A stretch of 27,403 nt of DNA from UBA8517 sp964606975. Its GTDB lineage: Bacteria > Patescibacteriota > Microgenomatia > UBA8517. Location of the stretch: positions 1 through 27,403 of the forward strand of contig CAZSGY010000007.1 of NCBI GenBank assembly GCA_964606975.1, in the 5' to 3' direction. The notes below the pieces were generated by a model. It had not been told where the DNA came from, ran no database searches, and saw nothing but the letters and a program-made list of their open reading frames with translations. Both the position numbers and the translations under genes were made by a program. Positions 23,185-27,403 of the stretch are shown here, in pieces (the stretch's first letter is position 1; the number at the start of each line of letters is the position of its first letter).

Positions 23185-24114
23185 TTAAGCCATTGCTTTT
23201 AGAGCCTTGATTCTTTCGTTAATCGGAGGGTGGGTATTGAACAAGTTGGCAAACCAACTGACACCTTTTCGGGTTTTGCCTTTAAATGGATTTACAATAT
23301 AAAGATGTGCTGTTGCTTTATTTGCCACTTCAAGAGCTTCAGTATCCGAAGATATTTTACTTAAAGCAGATATAAGCCCGCTTGGCTGTCTGGTTATTTC
23401 AACGGCACCGGAGTCGGCATAAAATTCCCTTCTCCTGCTGATGGCAAGCTTTATAAGTTGAGCTATTATCGGCGAAAGGATAGCAAAAACAATACCGAGC
23501 ACCATAAAGATACTTGAACTACTGTCCCTGTCATCACCGTCTCGGCCGTGCCCGAACCATGTAGTTCTTATCAGCCAGTCGCTCAATAACGCAATAAGGC
23601 CGACCATTACCGAAACCACGGACATAAGTCTTATGTCGTAGTTTTTAATATGCGACATTTCGTGAGCGACAACGCCTTCAAGCTCGGTTCTATTAAGTTT
23701 TGAAAGCAAACCTGTGGTGGCGCAAACGACCGCGTGCTTAGGATCTCTTCCTGTGGCAAAAGCGTTGGGAGCGGAGTCGGGAATAACGTAAAGCTTGGGT
23801 TCCGGAATACCCGCTCCGATGGCGATGTTCTGGGCTACTGTGTAAAAGGTAAAGTCGGTTTTGCGATTGGCCGGTCTGGCACCGGAAATTGCCAATACAA
23901 TCTTGTCGGAAGTGTAATAGCCTACAAAGCTCATTACTCCCGAAACAACAAGAGCGATACCGACAAAGCCGAGCCCTCCCGGTTCATAACCGCTATATGC
24001 CCCAAAAGCTCTTGCCAAAATATAAGTTGCGGCCGCGACAAATAATGCAAATAAGACCACGACGATAGCACTCTTTATCTTATTTGATCTTTGTACTTCG
24101 TAAATGTTTTTCAT
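23185..24114 (-). CDS. htpX: HtpX-like membrane zinc metalloprotease (M48 family)
   Basis: M48B proteases degrade misfolded membrane proteins from the cytoplasmic side. The 309 residues show two N-terminal membrane helices (about 13-37 and 47-67), the zinc motif HEMSH at 151-155 with third ligand Glu230 in SRRREFYADSGAVEI, two further helices (about 163-180 and 203-222) and the C-terminal NPFKGKTRKGVSWFANLFNTHPPINERIKAL that includes the HPP motif. All catalytic residues are intact. It lies 17 bases after lemA, a very common partnership in bacteria. No Shine-Dalgarno is seen; the sequence before the ATG is TTTGTAACTT plus 7 bases, similar to the starts of lexA and dedA, so an extra promoter is possible. 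Confidence 0.95.
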   Translation of the reverse strand: MKNIYEVQRSNKIKSAIVVVLFALFVAAATYILARAFGAYSGYEPGGLGFVGIALVVSGVMSFVGYYTSDKIVLAISGARPANRKTDFTFYTVAQNIAIGAGIPEPKLYVIPDSAPNAFATGRDPKHAVVCATTGLLSKLNRTELEGVVAHEMSHIKNYDIRLMSVVSVMVGLIALLSDWLIRTTWFGHGRDGDDRDSSSSIFMVLGIVFAILSPIIAQLIKLAISRRREFYADSGAVEITRQPSGLISALSKISSDTEALEVANKATAHLYIVNPFKGKTRKGVSWFANLFNTHPPINERIKALKAMA

Positions 24115-24121
24115 AATACAA

Positions 24122-24131
24122 AAGTTACAAA
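24122..24131 (-). promoter_or_regulatory. Weak leaderless-type -10 element before htpX
   Basis: TTTGTAACTT on the minus strand, 7 bases before the htpX ATG, matches the layout at lexA (TTTGTAAATT) and dedA (TTTGTAAATA). As a -10, TAACTT is poor and no -35 is evident. It is listed because of the resemblance and because htpX has no Shine-Dalgarno. Confidence 0.25.
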
Positions 24132-24713
24132 TTATAAATTAATTTTCGGTGTTTTTGTTTCCTCAGATGAAACCTTTAACCCTTCTCCCTCTTCGGAAGT
24201 TTCCAATCCTTTGAGTTTTTCAAAGCGGAACAGCTTGGCTATAAGACTACTGGGAAACGTGACCAATTTAACATTGTAATCGGCGGTCAGATCAATTAAA
24301 AGTCTTCTTGCATACATAATCTTGTCAGATGTGTCTCTGAGTTCGTCCATTAAGTTTTTAACCACCTCGCTGCCTTTAATTTCAGGGTTGCTTTCAACTA
24401 CCACCTGCATTTTCGGCAATATATCGCTTATTGCTTTACCGGCATCGGACATTTTATTTAAATCACCGGAACTTACTGCAGAGTCGATTTGCTTGCGCGC
24501 ACTTGTAAGTTCGTCGAATATTCCTTTTTCGTGCTTCAGGTAGCCTTTTGCAGACGATTCGAGATTGGGAATTAACTCCGATTGTCTTTTAAGCTGGTTG
24601 CCTATTTCCTGAATGGCTGCGCCAATTCTGGTTTTGGTACTTACAAAAAAGTTATAAATAGAAATCACCCAGAACACTAAAATTATTAATGCTGCTAATA
24701 ATACATAAATCAT
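24132..24713 (-). CDS. lemA: LemA family protein
   Basis: LemA proteins are membrane-anchored helical bundles that are often encoded next to htpX; their function is poorly known. The 193 residues begin with one membrane helix (IYVLLAALIILVFWVISIYN, about 2-21) and continue with the conserved NFFVSTKTRIGAAIQEIGNQLKRQSELIPNL, a long helical region, and YNVKLVTFPSSLIAKLFRFEKL. The usual NxYNxxxxxFPxxxxA pattern is present as DYNVKLVTFPSSLIAKLF. A short acidic tail ends in TKTPKINL. The start is decided by a near-perfect Shine-Dalgarno AGGGAGGTGA (24721-24730), about 7 bases before the ATG at 24713; an 89-base leader separates it from polX. Confidence 0.94.
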   Translation of the reverse strand: MIYVLLAALIILVFWVISIYNFFVSTKTRIGAAIQEIGNQLKRQSELIPNLESSAKGYLKHEKGIFDELTSARKQIDSAVSSGDLNKMSDAGKAISDILPKMQVVVESNPEIKGSEVVKNLMDELRDTSDKIMYARRLLIDLTADYNVKLVTFPSSLIAKLFRFEKLKGLETSEEGEGLKVSSEETKTPKINL

Positions 24714-24802
24714 AAATTAATCACCTCCCTTCGCCCTTCCGTAGCTTTAGCGAAGTAGGGTTTCCACCCACATTCGGGCTTCGGAGAGGCAGGCCTTCTT
24801 TG
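24714..24802 (-). promoter_or_regulatory. Structured leader of lemA
   Basis: This polX-lemA gap can fold on the minus strand: GGGT-GGAA-ACCC (a GNRA-type loop) flanked by CGAA and TTCG at 24751-24776. It ends in the purine-rich ribosome-binding stretch at 24721-24739. The blocks CTCCGAAGC (24778-24786) and GAAGGGCGAAGGGAGGTGA recur in shorter form in the leader of the LysM gene. No promoter is evident here and no T-run follows the stem, so I do not call a terminator or a known riboswitch. Confidence 0.35.
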
Positions 24803-26515
24803 TTATGTTTTTAATAACGATTCAAAATTCTTAAGGCTTCGAGTATTTATTATATCATCGTCTTCGGCCCAGCCCCGCCTGGCAACAGAAACCCCGAACA
24901 TCATGTTATTCATGCCGTCTTTACTGTGAGCATCCGTACCCAATGTCATTTTCACACCTCTTTTCACAGCCTCCCGGACTAAAGTATCGGGCAAATCCAA
25001 TCTCATTGGGTCACTGTTTATTTCAATCCATTTGTTATTTGCCAAACAAAAATCAAATATTTCATGCCAATTAAGTTCCACACCTTCTCTTGCGTTTAGT
25101 TTTCTGGCAGTCGGATGGGCAAAAATACGTGATTTAGGGTGTGAAAGAGCCTCAATAACCCTTTTTGTCATTGATTTTTTATCTAGATTAAAGTTTGAAT
25201 GAATAGATACCAAAGCAAAATCGACGTACTCAAGTGCTTTCTCGGGAACTGCAAGTTTTCCATCGGAAAGTATATCAATCTCAAGGCTATTGAATACTTT
25301 TTTTACCCTACTTTCTCTGCTTTTCACGATTGAATAGTTAATTTGTTCAACTTTTTCACGCTTTCGTTTAAGTATGTCGATAACTTGCGCATCAGTGTGT
25401 CCGCTTCGGCTGGGATTGTGCTCGGTAAAAGCCAAATATTCATATTTGAGGTCACTGCCTTTTTTCACTATTTCTTCCATGGAGCTTTCACCCAAATCAT
25501 GCGAAGTTTCTATATCAAAGTCCGAGTGTATTTGTAGGTCAGCTTTAATGCTCTCCGGCTTAACTAAATCGGGTAATTTCTTTTCAAGTGCGGCTTCAAT
25601 CTCGCCGGTATCCTCCCGCAGTTCCGGCTCAATATATTCAAGGCCGAGATAATTATAAAATTCTTTTTCAGTTTTAAATTTTTGGATCTTGGAATTTGGT
25701 TCCTGTGATTTGCGAATACCATATTCTGACAAGCTTAATCCTTTCTTTAATGAATATTCGCGCAGAGCTATGTTGTGGTGTTTACTGCCTGTAAAATGCT
25801 GCAGTAGTGACCCATATGCGTCGGGTTTTTGAGCCATTAAATCTACCTGAATATTTCCGGGTAATAATATTGAGGCTGTGGCACCACCTTTTTCAATAAT
25901 TTTTTGCGTTTTCGGATATTTGGTAAAATAATCCAAGACAACTTGCGGATCGTTTGTGGCAACAGCCATGTCGACATCGCCGATAGTGGATGCCTGGCGC
26001 CTCAGACTGCCTAATGGATCCACACGCATCACATTTTTACTCTTTAATAAATACTCCATAATTTCATGCGCAACCATGGCAGCATAGGGTAGAAGCTGTC
26101 TTTTTCCTTGTTTTTGACGGTCTTCCACCTCTTTTAGCTTTGCTTTGACATCTTTAGGATCGCCCTCCCGGATTAGCTTCATGGCCGTTTTGATTCCTAT
26201 CCCGGGAAGTTCCATCAGCTTAAACGCCTCTCCCGGTATATCTTTCATCAGACTGTCAAAATGCTTTGAATGTCCGGTTTTAAATATATCGCCTAAATGT
26301 GCCGCAATACCAGGCCCGATTCCCGGCACGTCCTCAAGCTTCCCGTCATCCCAGAGGTCTTTTAACTCGCTTGTAGCGTGTTCTGTGGCATCAGCAGCCC
26401 TTTCATAAGCAATTATCTGGAATCTATACTTATCTTTATTTTTAAACTGATATGAGGCGGCTACATCGCGTAAAAGTTCTGCAATTTGAAGATTGCTTAA
26501 AAACTTTGATTCCAT
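24803..26515 (-). CDS. polX: Family X DNA polymerase with PHP domain (PolX)
   Basis: Bacterial PolX fills short gaps in base-excision or end-joining repair and usually carries a C-terminal PHP nuclease. Order in 570 residues: helical 8-kDa-like domain with HhH motifs DVPGIGPGIAAHLG (62-75) and ELPGIGIKTAMKL (102-114); nucleotidyltransferase GSLRRQASTIGDVDMAVA with Asp180 and Asp182, third Asp225 in IQVDLM; thumb TGSKHHNIALREYSLKKGLSLSEYG (242-266); PHP from about 325 with ADLQIHSDFD, FTEHNPS, LEIDILSDG, SIHSNF, IFAHPTAR and GTDAHS. The first His of the PHP HxH motif is Gln here (LQIH); other PHP ligands look present. It is upstream of lemA and divergent from tRNA-Asp. The ATG has no Shine-Dalgarno and a TGGTAAAAT element 10 bases before it. 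Confidence 0.95.
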   Translation of the reverse strand: MESKFLSNLQIAELLRDVAASYQFKNKDKYRFQIIAYERAADATEHATSELKDLWDDGKLEDVPGIGPGIAAHLGDIFKTGHSKHFDSLMKDIPGEAFKLMELPGIGIKTAMKLIREGDPKDVKAKLKEVEDRQKQGKRQLLPYAAMVAHEIMEYLLKSKNVMRVDPLGSLRRQASTIGDVDMAVATNDPQVVLDYFTKYPKTQKIIEKGGATASILLPGNIQVDLMAQKPDAYGSLLQHFTGSKHHNIALREYSLKKGLSLSEYGIRKSQEPNSKIQKFKTEKEFYNYLGLEYIEPELREDTGEIEAALEKKLPDLVKPESIKADLQIHSDFDIETSHDLGESSMEEIVKKGSDLKYEYLAFTEHNPSRSGHTDAQVIDILKRKREKVEQINYSIVKSRESRVKKVFNSLEIDILSDGKLAVPEKALEYVDFALVSIHSNFNLDKKSMTKRVIEALSHPKSRIFAHPTARKLNAREGVELNWHEIFDFCLANNKWIEINSDPMRLDLPDTLVREAVKRGVKMTLGTDAHSKDGMNNMMFGVSVARRGWAEDDDIINTRSLKNFESLLKT

Positions 26516-26525
26516 GGCTAAATTA

Positions 26526-26534
26526 ATTTTACCA
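26526..26534 (-). promoter_or_regulatory. Candidate polX promoter, extended -10 TGGTAAAAT
   Basis: TAAAAT (26526-26531) with a TGn extension lies 10 bases before the polX ATG, giving an expected leader of 3-4 bases. No clear -35 is seen. An imperfect dyad GGTTAA-ttctg-TTATCC at 26546-26562 lies just upstream, between polX and the tRNA promoter. Confidence 0.4.
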
Positions 26535-26582
26535 CAAGGTGTCCGGGTTAATTCTGTTATCCTAGATTAATCCCCTTACAAT

Positions 26583-26591
26583 TGGTATAAT
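26583..26591 (+). promoter_or_regulatory. tRNA-Asp promoter, extended -10 TGGTATAAT
   Basis: A consensus TATAAT (26586-26591) with the TGn extension precedes tRNA-Asp. The -35 (TAGATT at 26563-26568, 17 bases upstream) is weak. The start would be near 26598, leaving about 38 bases of precursor to be removed by RNase P. Confidence 0.55.
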
Positions 26592-26635
26592 TGGACCTCT
26601 GAGGTTACAAGATTAGCTTGGGACCTTTAAAATGA

Positions 26636-26708
26636 GAGGTCGTAGCTCAACGGCTAGAGCGCTTCCCTGTCACGGAAGAGGTTGCGAGTTCGAATCTCGT
26701 CGACCTCG
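26636..26708 (+). tRNA. tRNA-Asp (anticodon GTC)
   Basis: The 73-base cloverleaf folds fully: acceptor GAGGTCG pairs with CGACCTC (26701-26707), D arm GCTC...GAGC, anticodon stem CTTCC/GGAAG with loop CTGTCAC giving anticodon GTC at 26669-26671, and T arm GCGAG-TTCGAAT-CTCGT. The discriminator base is G, the expected aspartate identity base. The 3' CCA is not encoded (CTCACC follows), so it must be added by a CCA-adding enzyme. It is the only RNA gene I find. Confidence 0.96.
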
Positions 26709-26744
26709 CTCACCATGCTCGCTCACTCTTGATCTTCGATGCCC

Positions 26745-26760
26745 GGGAAGTGTTCCCTTT
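26745..26760 (+). terminator. Weak terminator candidate after tRNA-Asp
   Basis: GGGAA-GTG-TTCCC is a perfect 5-base-pair hairpin with a 3-base loop followed by TTT and a pyrimidine-rich stretch. It is short and its T-run is poor, so the call is tentative. The position, between tRNA-Asp and the next promoter, is right. Confidence 0.3.
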
Positions 26761-26766
26761 CTCCTA

Positions 26767-26795
26767 TTGACTTCATTCGCTTCTTACTCTAAATT
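26767..26795 (+). promoter_or_regulatory. Promoter of the LysM gene, TTGACT - 17 - TAAATT
   Basis: TTGACT (26767-26772) and TAAATT (26790-26795) are 17 bases apart. The element closely copies the lexA promoter (TTGACG - 17 - TAAATT). Initiation near 26802 gives a leader of about 62 bases with a Shine-Dalgarno. Confidence 0.6.
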
Positions 26796-26864
26796 CAGAC
26801 TAATTCAAATTCTCTGCCTGGGGCTTAACACTCCGAAGCTGAAGGCGAAAGGTGGTGAAATATT

Positions 26865-27403
26865 TTGAAATTTGATTTAAAAAAACTTCTTAAAAAGATT
26901 AAGCTCAACGAGGAAAATATCAGCATGGTTTTAGGATCACTTATTTTGGTTGTTGTAGGTATCCTGATTGCAAATTACTTTAAGGACAGAAATTCCGGCA
27001 AGATCTCAACAGATTCCACTCAAGTATCGGCTGTTAATGAACACACTGTTACCGAAGGTGAAACTCTTTGGTCAATTGCTGAGGATTCATTCGGTTCCGG
27101 GTATAACTGGGTAGATATAAAATCTGCAAACAATTTGGATTCAGACAATATCGATGTCGGACAAAAATTGATTATTCCGGAAAATACTGAACCTAAAGAA
27201 CCAACAACCACAGTGGTTACAGAAATATCTGATGTGACAACCGGTTCAATAATCGGTGAAACATACACAGTAGCCAAAGGTGATTGTCTTTGGGATATAG
27301 CAGTTAGAGCTTACGGAGACGGATATAAGTGGGTAGAAATTGCGGAAGCAAACGAATTGGTAAATCCTAATGTAATCCATACAGGAAACGTTTTGGTCTT
27401 ACC
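26865..27403 (+). CDS. Membrane-anchored protein with two LysM domains (3' end outside the window)
   Basis: LysM domains bind N-acetylglucosamine-containing glycans such as peptidoglycan. The 179 visible codons encode a basic N-terminus (KFDLKKLLKKIKL), one membrane helix (about VLGSLILVVVGILIANYF, 22-39), a short linker, LysM 1 (HTVTEGETLWSIAEDSFGSG to VGQKLIIP), a Thr/Glu-rich linker, and LysM 2 (TYTVAKGDCLWDIAVRAYGDG to GNVLVLP). Both repeats have the GYNW/GYKW insertion seen in YgaU-type LysM. Nothing after the second LysM is visible, so a further enzymatic domain is possible. I choose the TTG at 26865: an in-frame TGA lies at 26856-26858, and AAAGGTGGTGA (26848-26858) is a well-placed Shine-Dalgarno. 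The alternative ATG further in would remove the basic anchor before the helix. Confidence 0.88.
   Translation, partial: MKFDLKKLLKKIKLNEENISMVLGSLILVVVGILIANYFKDRNSGKISTDSTQVSAVNEHTVTEGETLWSIAEDSFGSGYNWVDIKSANNLDSDNIDVGQKLIIPENTEPKEPTTTVVTEISDVTTGSIIGETYTVAKGDCLWDIAVRAYGDGYKWVEIAEANELVNPNVIHTGNVLVL

Noticed and set aside
26541..26556. Third copy of the lexA/uvrB 16-mer upstream of polX
   Set aside because: GTCCGGGTTAATTCTG matches only partly and needs a gap; too weak to count.
26632..26868. Open frame of 78 codons over tRNA-Asp
   Set aside because: It translates the tRNA itself and the spacer; no protein-like composition and no ribosome-binding site.
1..27403. Alternative genetic code (TGA as Gly or Trp)
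   Set aside because: TGA acts as stop at eno, holA, gatC, gatB, yraN and dnaE, each at the family-typical end or at a coupled start.
1..27403. CRISPR arrays, insertion sequences, prophage or integron elements
   Set aside because: No regularly spaced repeats, transposase, integrase or terminal inverted repeats were found.

Overview
The window looks like a chromosomal segment of a Candidate Phyla Radiation bacterium (Patescibacteria), most likely from the Microgenomates side. The reasons are the gene set and the packing: a small DUF5652 membrane protein, a stand-alone elongation-factor-like barrel, a bifunctional phosphoglucose/phosphomannose isomerase, PEP synthase next to enolase and a cofactor-independent phosphoglycerate mutase, a GatCAB operon, and genes that overlap by a few bases. 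The placement is inference from content; no 16S is present. TGA is used as a stop (for example eno, holA, gatC), so this is the standard bacterial code and not the Gracilibacteria/SR1 code. I see no CRISPR array, transposase, integrase or phage module: this is core genome.

Layout. (1) 1-3386: nucleotide excision repair and SOS control. uvrA (its start only) and uvrB are on the minus strand; lexA diverges on the plus strand. The 90-base uvrB/lexA interval carries two direct copies of a 16-base sequence placed inside the promoters, a candidate LexA operator. (2) 3389-13660, minus strand: a long compact run, ruvC - EF-like barrel - metallopeptidase - holA - phosphomannomutase - PGI/PMI - ppsA - eno - gpmI - dedA. 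It mixes recombination and replication genes with sugar-phosphate interconversion and lower glycolysis/gluconeogenesis. Between the barrel gene and the metallopeptidase lies the fossil 3' end of a second barrel gene. (3) 13732-14762, minus: DUF5652 protein, yraN and rplS, with recognisable promoters before DUF5652 and rplS. (4) 14796-23140, minus: gatC-gatA-MFS-gatB-GGDEF-dnaE, all overlapping or nearly touching. (5) 23185-26515, minus: polX, lemA, htpX. (6) 26583-27403, plus: tRNA-Asp, then a membrane-anchored protein with two LysM domains that runs off the window.

Functional reading. The lower-glycolysis block (gpmI, eno, ppsA) interconverts 3-phosphoglycerate, 2-phosphoglycerate, PEP and pyruvate. 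PGI/PMI and the phosphohexomutase interconvert hexose phosphates and supply hexose-1-phosphates for surface sugars. GatCAB makes Gln-tRNA(Gln) and/or Asn-tRNA(Asn) by transamidation. UvrA/UvrB, LexA, RuvC, PolX, HolA and DnaE are repair, recombination and replication functions.

The most notable sequence-level signals are: the paired 16-mers at lexA/uvrB; a recurring arrangement in which a -10 box lies about 6-8 bases before the ATG with no Shine-Dalgarno, implying leaderless transcripts; the barrel-gene fossil; a threonine in place of the catalytic serine of phosphoglycerate mutase; and a cytosolic GGDEF gene sandwiched between gatB and dnaE. No stretch longer than 300 bases is without a gene.
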